DNA of 64,000 nucleotides. It comes from Aureivirga sp. CE67 (lineage in GTDB: Bacteria > Bacteroidota > Bacteroidia > Flavobacteriales > Flavobacteriaceae). The notes under the pieces are model-generated. The model ran no database searches. It was not told where the DNA came from and saw only the letters and a list, made by a program, of their open reading frames with translations. The stretch's first letter is position 1. The number at the start of each line of letters is the position of its first letter. Position numbers and translations under genes: made by a program. Of the stretch, positions 35,101 through 42,853 are shown piece by piece. The DNA lies in the NCBI RefSeq assembly GCF_015767245.1, contig NZ_JADOTV010000002.1:248001-312000 (forward strand). Reading direction: 5' to 3'.

Positions 35101-37070
35101 TACACAATTTAATTCAAATGTATTCGCATGTTGGATTGTTGAAATATGATGCAACAACTCGTGCTTTTGCTAGATTTTATTGGGAGATTTGGGAAAAAGA
35201 TGAAGCGAAGAAAGTTTTAGAACAACAATTAAAAGCAGCAGGAATTTTATTGAAAGTTTTTCCAAATACAAAAGAATTTGAAGCGATAAAAAAACAAATG
35301 AAAAATCGCTTGGAAATTTGTTTTGAGTCTGAAAATATCACTTGGAATACTTCTGTAGAACAAGCTTGTGATTATCTTTTTGATGAATTAGCTTTTACTG
35401 AAAACTTTGTGATTGATGCAAATGCAGCGGATTTAGTACATTCTTTTGATATTGAATTACGAGGGAAAAAGATGAAAAATGCTTTTGAAAAATCGATGGA
35501 AGAAATCGAAGATATGAGCATTCGTTTTCAGACAATTCAAACTTGGTTAAAAGCGTTTATGCAAAATTCGAAAAGTTCTTATATCAAAAATGTAGAAGAA
35601 GCAGCTTTATTAATCATTTTACAATCAGATGTGAAGAAAAATGTACATAAAGTAATTACAGAAGAAACTTTAGAAAATTTGACTGGAACACATGAAATTA
35701 TTGAAGATGGAAAATACCAATTAAACATTCATGATTTCCAGAATAAATTAGAAAAATATAGTGAAACTGTAGTTCCAACGTATGAGAAATTTACTTCTTT
35801 AAAACATGAATTATTAGAAGAAACTTCAGAAATAATGCGTCTTGGCGAGTTCAAGCCGAGAGTGCTTTCTTCTTTTGTGAGAAATCAATTGATTGATAAA
35901 GTTTATCTACAAATTATTGGAGCAAACTTAGCGAAGCAAATCGGAACTGCTGGAGAAAATAAAAGAACTGATTTAATGGGACTTTTATTATTAATTTCTC
36001 CTCCAGGATATGGAAAAACAACCTTGATGGAATATGTTGCAAACAGACTTGGTTTGATTTTTATGAAAATTAACGGACCAGCTTTAGGACATGATATTAC
36101 TTCTGTAGATCCGTCTGAAGCAACAAATGCTGGAGCAAAACAAGAATTAGAAAAGTTGAATTTAGCTTTTGAAATGGGAGATAATGTGATGATTTATTTA
36201 GACGATATTCAGCACTGTAATCCAGAGTTTTTACAAAAGTTTATTTCACTTTGTGATGGACAGCGTAAAATTGAAGGAGTTTATAAAGGAAAACCAAAAA
36301 CATACGATTTCCGAGGGAAGAAAGTTTGTGTGGTGATGGCAGGAAACCCATATACGGAAAGTGGAGATAAATTCCAGATTCCAGACATGCTTGCAAACCG
36401 TGCGGATATTTATAATCTTGGAGATATTCTTGGAGATTCGGCTTATGAATTTGAATTATCTTATATAGAAAATAGTATTACATCGAATCCGACGCTTTCG
36501 AAATTGGCAAATAAAAGTCAAAAGGATATTTTGACGATATTAAAAATTGCGGAAACAGATCAGCGAGAAAATGTGGAGTTTGAAGCAAATCATTCGGCAA
36601 TAGAAATCAAAGAATATATTTCAGTTTTCAAAAAGTTAATTGAAGTTCGAGATGTTGTTTTAAAAGTAAATCAAGCTTATATTCAATCGGCAGGAATTTC
36701 AGAAGAATATAGAATGGAGCCAATGTTTAAATTACAAGGTTCGTATCGTGATATGAATAAAATGGCAGAGAAAATTGTTCCTGTAATGAACGATAAAGAA
36801 TTAAAAACATTGATTATTTCGCATTATGAGAGAGAATCGCAAACTTTAACTTCAGGAGCAGAAGCGAACATTTTGAAATTTAGAGAAATGATTGGACTTT
36901 TATCTGAAGAAGAAAAAGATAGATGGAATTCCATCAAAGAAACTTTCTTGAAAAAGCAAAAACTAAACTTAGTTGGAGGAAATCAAATGGGACAAATCTT
37001 AGAACAAATGGAAGCAATTTCAGAGAGTCTACAGAAAATGGCTCAGGTTGATAAGGTTTCTTTGAATTAA
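32157..37070 (+). CDS. Giant DUF3686 / AAA+ ATPase (annotated elsewhere as DNA repair ATPase)
   Basis: A 1637-aa protein. The N-terminal ~480 residues match the DUF3686 type ('ATPase involved in DNA repair'), with segments NYNCVPWDMFSLGNHFLFGY and QHEFRWKQTTRENF. A long helical, coiled-coil-rich region follows (about 500-900). The C-terminal AAA+ module (about 1260-1500) has Walker A PPGYGKTT near residue 1284, Walker B VMIYLDDIQ near 1349-1350, and MAGNPYTESGDKFQIPDMLANRADI resembling a MoxR/dynein-type sensor and arginine-finger region. I recall, without proof here, that such proteins co-occur with flotillin and OB-fold genes. The repair label comes from the family name, not from evidence. 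It is separated from flotillin by a terminator and the repeat block. Confidence 0.88.
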   Translation: MNDQKENIENTEMQLDGGTYEILKQRLRKDNVDLRERLNQLNVARKDVFGAIDFQLQATERVTTNYNCVPWDMFSLGNHFLFGYNIHMGLKTEIKLEDVFSFYCFRDHEFHQATLEILDDENFHRDFQNLYKYYRDTQFVKFAKIGQYLHMVFRFGTREEDIKTFKWLIKEETLQYVDNRSEHEFRFPHQHEFRWKQTTRENFCEGEHPHISIEDIVFVETVGGDLTIKVEDNTKDGKGIYNEPVKHQEQRLDDAEVEYAIIDHLVIFRIKPYQEAFRYFVYNSKLQEVKRVDSMEEACILLPESQGLLFSDGYYLQSGEYKRFEQDLEHMLFERCITSPNGEDFLYVFYNQSKGVYLLLPYNLIEQRVENPIVCHGFSLFDNGEMCLFKAEEEAKKHHAIQIWQTPFIGADFQIDGNKDSFLYKIGNKDIVRAMAECHSLMTLTDKEEVYNDLYLDIIKYSTDVLDTYHWLNKKETFELTVPLHAIKETASAAVEEYEKVRQIQQNTKNEYEKVTAEADELIRVIKREIPHHINDFVQSLTNLRKVRGEVISLKELRYVDIEAVENYDEILGQFTEETSKSCVQFLLKKEALAPYQQKVSELTAEIEQIKKVVEANALEEKITENAAELEMLIEIVSNLQIEDATETTRIIDNISEIYASFNQIKASLKRKRKSLLGEEGKAEFNAQIKLVDQGVVNYIDLCDTPEKCEEYLTKLMVQLEELEGKFSEFDSFVEKISLKREELYNAFESKKVALVEARNKRATTLQQTAERILKSVKSRLSRFKEVSEINGYIASDLMVEKIRKTIEELENIGDSVKADDIQSKLKSLKEEAIRQLKDKSELFVDGKNIIQFGNYKFSVNTQNLDLTMVFKNDKMYYHLTGTDYFEEVVDKTFNEYQPVWNQILPSENRNVYRSEYLAYQILEAVKRKELIDDTTKAIITWDDISTLDSKDLLKVVQKFSASKYSEGYVKGVHDQDALLILHNLIQMYSHVGLLKYDATTRAFARFYWEIWEKDEAKKVLEQQLKAAGILLKVFPNTKEFEAIKKQMKNRLEICFESENITWNTSVEQACDYLFDELAFTENFVIDANAADLVHSFDIELRGKKMKNAFEKSMEEIEDMSIRFQTIQTWLKAFMQNSKSSYIKNVEEAALLIILQSDVKKNVHKVITEETLENLTGTHEIIEDGKYQLNIHDFQNKLEKYSETVVPTYEKFTSLKHELLEETSEIMRLGEFKPRVLSSFVRNQLIDKVYLQIIGANLAKQIGTAGENKRTDLMGLLLLISPPGYGKTTLMEYVANRLGLIFMKINGPALGHDITSVDPSEATNAGAKQELEKLNLAFEMGDNVMIYLDDIQHCNPEFLQKFISLCDGQRKIEGVYKGKPKTYDFRGKKVCVVMAGNPYTESGDKFQIPDMLANRADIYNLGDILGDSAYEFELSYIENSITSNPTLSKLANKSQKDILTILKIAETDQRENVEFEANHSAIEIKEYISVFKKLIEVRDVVLKVNQAYIQSAGISEEYRMEPMFKLQGSYRDMNKMAEKIVPVMNDKELKTLIISHYERESQTLTSGAEANILKFREMIGLLSEEEKDRWNSIKETFLKKQKLNLVGGNQMGQILEQMEAISESLQKMAQVDKVSLN

Positions 37071-37090
37071 GAAAATAGATTTTAAAAAAT

Positions 37091-37136
37091 AAAACCTAGT
37101 ACTTTATTCATTTAAAGTACAGGGTTTCTTATTTTA
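37091..37136. terminator. Bidirectional terminator between the ATPase and ankyrin genes
   Basis: A 15-bp imperfect stem (AAACCTAGTACTTTA / TAAAGTACAGGGTTT) lies between convergent genes. T-rich runs on each strand suggest it serves both. Confidence 0.75.
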
Positions 37137-37162
37137 ATATCTGTTAGAAGGTATAATTAATG

Positions 37163-37960
37163 TTATTTATTATTTTTTAAATAATTTAAAATTTCTAACC
37201 TCATTTGTTGACGTTTACCAGATGGTTCAAAATTAAAGATATCTCTTTTTAAAATATCTTCTAAACTATAAAACCCCGAATTGTCACGCAATATAAAACT
37301 ATCTATAAATATTTTTTCTGGTACTTGACAGTTTAAATCTATAATTAAAAATTTTAAAGCACTCATATTTCTTACTCTTAAACAGAAATATATAATATTT
37401 TGTTCATACTCCTTTTTATTATTAAACTTTTTTAAATCAATACCATCGAGTTTAGTATCAAATAATTTTAATATTTCATAAGAACATTTCTCTCTATAAT
37501 CCAGATTATATTCGAGTATTAGTGTTAATATTGGATCATATTCAAAATTACACTTTTTGTGTAGTCCTAAATTAAATTTAATATCATATTTAAGAAGTTC
37601 TTTAATATAAAATAAATCACATCTTTTATTAATTTTTAAGGCTAATAAAAGAGGAGTAATACAGTCTTTATTATCATATAAATTAGGATTTGCTCCTAAT
37701 TTAAGTAATTCACTAAAAGCCTCTTTTTTATTATGTACCATCGCAGTTAATAATAAAGAAGTTCCATACTTTGGACTAAGATAATCAATATCAGATTTAT
37801 TTATAATTACTTCCTCTCTGATGTCATTTAAGTTATTTTTTTCTACAGCTTTAGATAATGCTTCTACTGGAGTGTTATCAAATTGAGAGAAACTAAAAGC
37901 TGGATTTCTATTCTTACACGAAACAAGAATCATTATTAATAATAAATAAAAATATTTCAT
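37163..37960 (-). CDS. Ankyrin-repeat lipoprotein
   Basis: A 265-aa protein with a lipoprotein signal (MKYFYLLLIMILVSC). Ankyrin-like repeats include SPKYGTSLLLTAMVHNKKEA, FSELLKLGANPNLYD, NKDCITPLLLALKINKRCD and IKELLKYDIKFNLG. The likely role is protein binding in the envelope. The frame stays open for 36 codons upstream (to ATG 38068), where a TATATTTC promoter-like box sits 20 nt ahead, so a longer product with a Trp-rich leader is possible. I prefer ATG 37960 because it opens the signal peptide directly. It belongs to a minus-strand run of small, poorly conserved envelope genes. Confidence 0.75.
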   Translation of the reverse strand: MKYFYLLLIMILVSCKNRNPAFSFSQFDNTPVEALSKAVEKNNLNDIREEVIINKSDIDYLSPKYGTSLLLTAMVHNKKEAFSELLKLGANPNLYDNKDCITPLLLALKINKRCDLFYIKELLKYDIKFNLGLHKKCNFEYDPILTLILEYNLDYREKCSYEILKLFDTKLDGIDLKKFNNKKEYEQNIIYFCLRVRNMSALKFLIIDLNCQVPEKIFIDSFILRDNSGFYSLEDILKRDIFNFEPSGKRQQMRLEILNYLKNNK

Positions 37961-38087
37961 ATTTATAAATAAATTATAAGAACTCCAACTTGGCATTTTT
38001 TTCGTTGAAGGGTCAACACTTGACCAAGTACTCCATTTTGAGTTGTAGTAGCGGTTTTTCCTTTTCATATTATTTAGCTATTTTTTT

Positions 38088-38095
38088 GAAATATA
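38088..38095 (-). promoter_or_regulatory. Variant -7 box TATATTTC
   Basis: The minus strand reads TATATTTC followed by AA and an A-rich run, 20 nt ahead of ATG 38068. The same word and context precede the lipoprotein gene at 39625-40044. Confidence 0.35.
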
Positions 38096-38132
38096 CGATA
38101 ATATTTTAATTTTCTTTTTCTAAACATATTTG

Positions 38133-38735
38133 CTAATTGTATTTTTTTGTGATTTCAGTAGCTGGAGGAGGAGGCATTTTAATATCAAAAGAATCTACAG
38201 GAAAAAAATAAAATTTAAGTTGTAATAATTTAGCTATTTTATTTTGGTCAATAGTATTTGTTTTTCCAATTTTAGAAACACTTTTAGAAATAACACTTAT
38301 TATTTCTGACATTTTTTTAGGTTTATTTTTTTCATTATTGTTTAAATATGTAAGATTAAAACCAACATCAGGATAATCATTTATATGATAGTCTTTAAAG
38401 TTTTCAATTAATGTTAAGAACTCTTTTTCTAAGACTTTAGTTAAATTGTCTAAATCTGTAACTACGCCATCCAATAATACAGTCTCATTTATAAAATCAA
38501 TTTCTAATGAATAATTAAACCTACCACAATTAAAAGTATTATTTTCATTATTTAAAAAAGTATATTTCTCCTGAAAAGATTTAATTAAAAAACTTTTATT
38601 ACGAGTGAAAACTTCATTTTTAATAAAAATATTTTCTAATTCATCTTGAGATTTATTTGTTTTACAAGACTGTAAAATTAAAGCTCCAAAAAATATTAAA
38701 AACAGTTTAATAAGAGATTTATTTGGATGATTCAT
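38133..38735 (-). CDS. Hypothetical lipoprotein
   Basis: A 200-aa protein with signal and lipobox ending LILQSCKTNKS. The mature part has no motif I recognise (SLEIDFINETVLLDGVVTDL, KISPKKMSEIISVISK-like helices, C-terminal PPPPATEITKKYN). The start was moved 34 codons in from the longest frame because that extension would overlap the decayed frame just upstream. The upstream broken ORF ends 2 nt before this ATG, so they may once have formed an operon. Confidence 0.6.
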   Translation of the reverse strand: MNHPNKSLIKLFLIFFGALILQSCKTNKSQDELENIFIKNEVFTRNKSFLIKSFQEKYTFLNNENNTFNCGRFNYSLEIDFINETVLLDGVVTDLDNLTKVLEKEFLTLIENFKDYHINDYPDVGFNLTYLNNNEKNKPKKMSEIISVISKSVSKIGKTNTIDQNKIAKLLQLKFYFFPVDSFDIKMPPPPATEITKKYN

Positions 38736-38736
38736 A

Positions 38737-38894
38737 TTATTTTTGGATTTCAAAAGTTTTATAGCGTTTATCAAATAAAATAACAGGTGGTTCCGTATTT
38801 TCTTCAGGAACTCCATTAACAACAGAGTAATTATCAACTTTTCGACAAGATCGAATTAGATTTAAATTATCTCGTAGTATTAATTCTTTTTCAT
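38737..38894 (-). pseudogene. Frameshifted small ORF (52 codons if repaired)
   Basis: The minus strand shows ATG at 38894, then a run of five A, then an immediate stop. Adding one A to that run opens a frame of 52 codons beginning MKKELILRDN and ending YKTFEIQK, with its stop 2 nt before the next lipoprotein ATG. Its ATG overlaps the TGA of the preceding ORF (ATGA). The coding look of the repaired frame suggests a real gene broken by a homopolymer indel, or a sequencing error. Function unknown. Confidence 0.55.
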
Positions 38895-39103
38895 TTATTT
38901 TTTCCTATATTTTTAAATCTTTTCCAGCTTTCTTTTATTTCATAAATGATTATAGTATCTTTTTGATTACAAACGGCATTATAGTAAATATATTTTTCTA
39001 AATGAGTTTTAGCAAAGATGGTATAGTCTTTTTTCTTTTGAAATTTAATTTCTGATTGAAAAAATAGCTACGGAAATAATAAAGATTTAATTAGCAATTT
39101 CAT
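38891..39103 (-). pseudogene. Small ORF with an internal TAG stop (70 codons)
   Basis: Minus strand: ATG at 39103, a signal-like start MKLLIKSLLFP, then TAG at 39070-39068, then an open frame of 58 codons (LFFQSEIKFQKKKDYTIFAK ... ESWKRFKNIGKNK) to TGA at 38891. Its Trp/Lys-rich C-terminus recalls that of the 73-aa ORF next upstream (KFQKNWKKYRKNQWK). It looks like a secreted small protein gene killed by one nonsense change. Confidence 0.5.
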
Positions 39104-39164
39104 ATTGATTTAGATTTTAAGTTTTTTAAAAAAGTTTGATGAAAAATCTTCAATAATAATACCT

Positions 39165-39197
39165 ATAAAAAAAGGCTACCCAATAAAGAGTAACCTT
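39165..39197 (-). terminator. Terminator of the 73-aa ORF
   Basis: Minus strand stem AAGGTTACTC / GGGTAGCCTT (G-U and one mismatch) followed by a seven-T run. Confidence 0.75.
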
Positions 39198-39206
39198 CAA
39201 AAGATT

Positions 39207-39428
39207 TTATTTCCATTGATTTTTCCTATATTTTTTCCAGTTTTTCTGAAATTTACTTTCTTTAGAATTAATAGTTTCAAATCCATGAGGGAAACAAAAA
39301 GAACATCCGCCCATTTCTTCATGATGTAAAATTCTAGCAATTTTCACGCTTGAAATTTTTCTAGGAAAATCAATCATTTGGTATTCATTTAAACCAAAAG
39401 CATTTTTAAGTTTTTTAGAAATTTTCAT
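39207..39428 (-). CDS. Small CxxCFPHG protein, hypothetical
   Basis: A 73-aa basic protein without signal peptide. Notable is GGCSFCFPHGFET, a CxxC followed by FPHG, and a C-terminal Trp/Lys cluster KNWKKYRKNQWK. The CxxC could bind a metal. I do not recognise the family. It has its own terminator, supporting that it is a real gene. Similarity of its C-terminal DNA to the broken 70-codon ORF nearby hints at local duplication. Confidence 0.6.
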   Translation of the reverse strand: MKISKKLKNAFGLNEYQMIDFPRKISSVKIARILHHEEMGGCSFCFPHGFETINSKESKFQKNWKKYRKNQWK

Positions 39429-39624
39429 TCCATTCTTTTTTAAGTTTTATACTTAAAACATGGAACCTTTTAAAAATTGAATTAATAACATATTTATATT
39501 CTATATTTAACGTAAAGTAAAAGCTCTGAAAATCCCTTAAAAGTCTATGTTGAATGGAGTTTTGCAGAGAAAGATATAGCTTTTTTGGCTTGTTAGATTA
39601 TTTAAAAGTTTATTTTGAATAACT

Positions 39625-40044
39625 CTAATAAAAAAGACCTTGTAATTCATTTCCTTTCAAGAAATTTTCACTGATCAAGTTCATCTCATCTTGTGTGAAG
39701 TATTTAGAATATGAATTTTTAAATAGAGCTAATTTTTGATTATCTAATAGCGTATTACTTTTAGATAAATAGATTTCATTTTCGAATTTTAAGATTTTAT
39801 GTATAATTGACACACTTTGTAAATTATGTTCATAGTATCTATACAATCCGATACAATTTTCTTCATTAGTAATTATGGGATGAATTTTTAAACCATCGCC
39901 ATCCCCAAAATCTTTATCTTGAATGACTTTTTTATAATCTTCCTTTGTAAAACAAGTTGTATTATTCTTGTAGGATTGAGATACATCTATTGTTTTACAA
40001 GATGAAAATAAAATAGCTATTATTAGAAGTAAAGGTATTTTCAT
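39625..40044 (-). CDS. Hypothetical lipoprotein
   Basis: A 139-aa lipoprotein: signal MKIPLLLIIAILFSSC, mature part with TKEDYKKVIQDKDFGDGDGL and a C-terminal YFTQDEMNLISENFLKGNEL. Two further Cys residues. No family recognised. A TATATTTC box lies 17 nt upstream. Monocistronic within the minus-strand accessory stretch. Confidence 0.65.
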   Translation of the reverse strand: MKIPLLLIIAILFSSCKTIDVSQSYKNNTTCFTKEDYKKVIQDKDFGDGDGLKIHPIITNEENCIGLYRYYEHNLQSVSIIHKILKFENEIYLSKSNTLLDNQKLALFKNSYSKYFTQDEMNLISENFLKGNELQGLFY

Positions 40045-40060
40045 ATTTCATTATTTTCTT

Positions 40061-40068
40061 GAAATATA
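40061..40068 (-). promoter_or_regulatory. Variant -7 box TATATTTC
   Basis: Minus strand TATATTTC followed by AAG and A-rich sequence, 17 nt ahead of the lipoprotein ATG; the same word as at 38088. Confidence 0.35.
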
Positions 40069-40096
40069 AGATGTTATTTTGATTTTTAATAATAAA

Positions 40097-40143
40097 AAGT
40101 CCTGAAAGGACGATATAAGCCAACACAGGATGAAGTTCTGTGA
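40097..40143. repeat. Two-hairpin intergenic element
   Basis: GTCCTGAAAGGAC (5-bp stem) is followed after ATATAAGCCAA by CACAGGATGAAGTTCTGTG (CACAG/CTGTG with inner GA-TT). The tandem hairpin with CCTGAAAGG and a second CAGG..TGAA motif resembles a dispersed repeat I recall from other Bacteroidota; this needs a database check. It sits downstream of the SdiA-regulated-type gene. Confidence 0.5.
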
Positions 40144-40163
40144 AAAAGAACTCTTATGAAAAC

Positions 40164-40901
40164 CTACTCTTTCAACTGAAACTCATAAAGTCTATTTTCC
40201 GCATCACTCACAATATAAACTTTTCGATCATTCGAAATCACAACACCTTCTGCCTGATGAATTGGAAGTTCATATTCTTTTAGTAAAGTTCCATCATGAG
40301 ATAAATGAATCAAAGCTTCAGATTCATCACTTACAATCCAAAATGAATTATCATCATCGCAAAATATTCCTGAAACATCTTTGGTAAAAGGTAATTTCAT
40401 AGTATTTTCAACTTCTCCTTTTTTTGAAACTTGTAAAAGCTGTTTCGGACTAGCTTCGTTTACCATGTATAAATAATCATCATTTGGATTATAACAAATT
40501 CCTTCCAATCCGCTATTTTTATGTTTTTGTTTTCCTGATATTTTATGTTTTTCTACAATTTCTCCTTCCAAATTTACAGCATAAAGTTTCCTTTTATTTT
40601 CACTGATAATCCAAAATAAATTTTCTTTTTTGTCAAAAGTCACACCTTCAAGGTCGATTACGTCTAGCATTATCCTCGAAAGCACTTCTCCAGAAAGCGT
40701 AGTTTCATAAATTCCACCATCATTATCACTCACAATAAATAAAGTATTCTGATCCGAAGAAATAGAAATACCAGAAGGTTCTTTAATTTCTAAATCATAA
40801 ACCTCCAAAAGCTTCAAATCACTTTGCATACGCATACTACAAGAAGCAGTGATCAGCGTCAAAACACATAAACTTGTTAAAAAAGAATAAAAACGTTTCA
40901 T
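40164..40901 (-). CDS. SdiA-regulated domain beta-propeller lipoprotein
   Basis: A 245-aa lipoprotein (signal with lipobox ITASC) whose mature part is a six-bladed-type propeller. Blades are marked by KEPSGISISSDQNTLFIVSD, IDLEGVTFDKKENLFWIIS, SGLEGICYNPNDDYLYMVNE, KDVSGIFCDDDNSFWIVSDE and HQAEGVVISNDRKVYIVSD. This is the SdiA-regulated family, related to YjiK and SMP-30-like propellers. Role unknown; probably envelope ligand binding or hydrolysis. Confidence 0.85.
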   Translation of the reverse strand: MKRFYSFLTSLCVLTLITASCSMRMQSDLKLLEVYDLEIKEPSGISISSDQNTLFIVSDNDGGIYETTLSGEVLSRIMLDVIDLEGVTFDKKENLFWIISENKRKLYAVNLEGEIVEKHKISGKQKHKNSGLEGICYNPNDDYLYMVNEASPKQLLQVSKKGEVENTMKLPFTKDVSGIFCDDDNSFWIVSDESEALIHLSHDGTLLKEYELPIHQAEGVVISNDRKVYIVSDAENRLYEFQLKE

Positions 40902-41009
40902 AAATGTTGATTACTTGTTGATAAAACAAATTACTGAATAATTTTAGTAATTTATTTTAGGACTCTTAGTTTTTTTATTTATTTGTGAAAAAATTAAAAT
41001 TGTTTTAGG

Positions 41010-41753
41010 ATGAAAAGAGTTTTTCTTTCAGTTTTTACTGTATTATTATTTATTTCCTGTCAAAAAGAAACTTATCAAGATTCAAATTCATATACTAGTG
41101 TTGAAGATGAAGTTTTTGATATTTTAGGTTTAGAATCTAAAGAATTTTCTTCGAAAATTGTATTTAGATATTCTACATATCAAAGAGAAAATTCTCTAGA
41201 ATTTAGTGAAGGAAATTTTGAAACTTGGATTGTATTAAGAAATCAGTTATTTGGTAAAATTGTAGCAATTAATAAGGATTCTTACATTGGAATTGATGAA
41301 GAACTAATAATCCTTTCTGATAAAGATAATAAACAAAATCATATTGAGAAACCTAAGAATATCTTTATTCAGAGTGAAAAATCTTGTCAAATAGCAGAAA
41401 GCTTTCAAATTCCAAGACCAATATTATTAAAGAACACAATTAAGGAAGTTCCTATAGATCAGGATTTGATTTTAGAATTTGAAATTGATGAAAACTATCA
41501 AAATTCTTTTGTAATCGATTTAACCTTAAATGGAGGAGAAATTGTAAATGGAGAAGTATTTCCAAAAATTCATTATAATATTCCTGCAAATACGAATACT
41601 TTTAAAATTTCTTCAGAAGATTTAAAAGCAACTTTTTCAGAAGGAGATGAATTGATACTTTATATTGAAACTGCAAATTATGCAGAAAATGAATGTCAAG
41701 GTGAGAATTTAGGAGTGTTAGCTATTTCTCAATTATCTGTGTTTTTGTTTTAA
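41010..41753 (+). CDS. Hypothetical lipoprotein
   Basis: A 247-aa protein with signal MKRVFLSVFTVLLFISC (lipobox FISC). The mature part is beta-rich: EFEIDENYQNSFVIDLTLNG, FPKIHYNIPANTNTFKISSE and ELILYIETANYAENEC look like an Ig-like sandwich domain in the C-terminal half. No family recognised. It is divergent from the propeller gene and convergent with dusB. Confidence 0.7.
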   Translation: MKRVFLSVFTVLLFISCQKETYQDSNSYTSVEDEVFDILGLESKEFSSKIVFRYSTYQRENSLEFSEGNFETWIVLRNQLFGKIVAINKDSYIGIDEELIILSDKDNKQNHIEKPKNIFIQSEKSCQIAESFQIPRPILLKNTIKEVPIDQDLILEFEIDENYQNSFVIDLTLNGGEIVNGEVFPKIHYNIPANTNTFKISSEDLKATFSEGDELILYIETANYAENECQGENLGVLAISQLSVFLF

Positions 41754-41781
41754 AATAAAAAAAGCTACCAAAAAGGTAGCT
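41754..41781 (-). terminator. Terminator of dusB (shared hairpin)
   Basis: Stem AAGCTACC / GGTAGCTT with a 4-nt loop. The T-run lies on the minus-strand side, so it mainly serves dusB and may also stop the plus-strand lipoprotein gene. Confidence 0.8.
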
Positions 41782-41792
41782 TCTAAATATTT

Positions 41793-42770
41793 TTATCCAA
41801 ATTTTTGAAGAACTTCATCAAAAGTAGCGAAAACTGTTTCAGGATCATCTGAAGTTACCATTTTCAATCTATACTCTTTGAAATGAGGAATTCCTTTAAA
41901 GTAATTTGTATAATGTCTTCTTGTTTCTAAAACTCCAAGCGCTCTACCTTTCCAAGCAATAGCCATTTCTAGGTGGCGACGAGCTACTTCTACACGCTCC
42001 GCAATGGTTGCCGGTTCATGATGCTCTCCAGTTTCAAAGAAATGCTTTACATCTCTAAAGAACCAAGGATTTCCAATTGTTGCACGACCAATCATCGCTC
42101 CATCTAATCCAAATTCATCACGCATTAAAGCTGCTTTCTCTGGCGAATCTACATCTCCATTTCCAAAAACAGGAATGTGCATTCTTGGGTTATTTTTTAC
42201 TTCTGCAATTGGTTTCCAATCTGCAAAACCTTTATACATCTGAGCTCTTGTTCTTCCGTGAATAGAGATTGCTTTTGCTCCAGCATCCTGAATTCTTTCA
42301 GCAACTTCTACAATTTTGATAGAATCATGATCCCAACCTAAACGAGTTTTTACAGTAATTGGCAAATGTGTTCTTTTTACCATTTCCGCAGTAAGTTTCT
42401 CCATCAAGTCGATATCTTTTAAAATACCTGCTCCAGCTCCTTTACTCACTACTTTTTTTACAGGACAACCAAAGTTGATGTCAATAATATCTGGGTTCGA
42501 TTTTTCAACGATTTCTACCGTACGTAGCATCGAATCTAAATTTGCTCCAAATATCTGAATTCCTACAGGACGTTCTTTCTCATAAATATCCAATTTCATC
42601 ACACTCTTTGCAGCGTCACGAATCAAACCTTCTGAAGAAATAAATTCTGTATAAACTACATCTGCTCCTTGTTCTTTACATAATGCACGAAAAGGCGGAT
42701 CACTTACATCCTCCATTGGTGCTAATAATAAAGGAAAATCTCCTAATTCTATGTCTCCTATTTTTACCAA
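41793..42770 (-). CDS. dusB: tRNA-dihydrouridine synthase
   Basis: An FMN-dependent enzyme that reduces uridine to dihydrouridine in tRNA D-loops. 325 aa with a TIM barrel. Signatures: PLLLAPMEDVSDPPFRALC, DINFGCPVKKVVSKGAGAGI (catalytic Cys in FGCP), ISIHGRTRAQMYKG and VFGNGDV. The subfamily looks DusB-like, though a close subtype cannot be excluded. Promoter TATCTTTG lies about 20 nt upstream. Confidence 0.92.
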   Translation of the reverse strand: MVKIGDIELGDFPLLLAPMEDVSDPPFRALCKEQGADVVYTEFISSEGLIRDAAKSVMKLDIYEKERPVGIQIFGANLDSMLRTVEIVEKSNPDIIDINFGCPVKKVVSKGAGAGILKDIDLMEKLTAEMVKRTHLPITVKTRLGWDHDSIKIVEVAERIQDAGAKAISIHGRTRAQMYKGFADWKPIAEVKNNPRMHIPVFGNGDVDSPEKAALMRDEFGLDGAMIGRATIGNPWFFRDVKHFFETGEHHEPATIAERVEVARRHLEMAIAWKGRALGVLETRRHYTNYFKGIPHFKEYRLKMVTSDDPETVFATFDEVLQKFG

Positions 42771-42789
42771 AGCCTTAATTTTAAGGCTG

Positions 42790-42797
42790 CAAAGATA
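42790..42797 (-). promoter_or_regulatory. Bacteroidota -7 box of dusB
   Basis: Minus strand TATCTTTG, 20 nt ahead of the ATG. Confidence 0.55.
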
Positions 42798-42853
42798 CTA
42801 TTTAGAATAGAAACATGAAAAAAATTCACGAATTCTTAAGATAGTCCGTTTTT

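Noticed and set aside
38736-38837. 34-codon N-terminal extension of the lipoprotein at 38133
   Set aside because: It overlaps the repaired frame of the broken ORF in another phase and lacks a signal-peptide role; the ATG at 38735 begins the lipoprotein signal.
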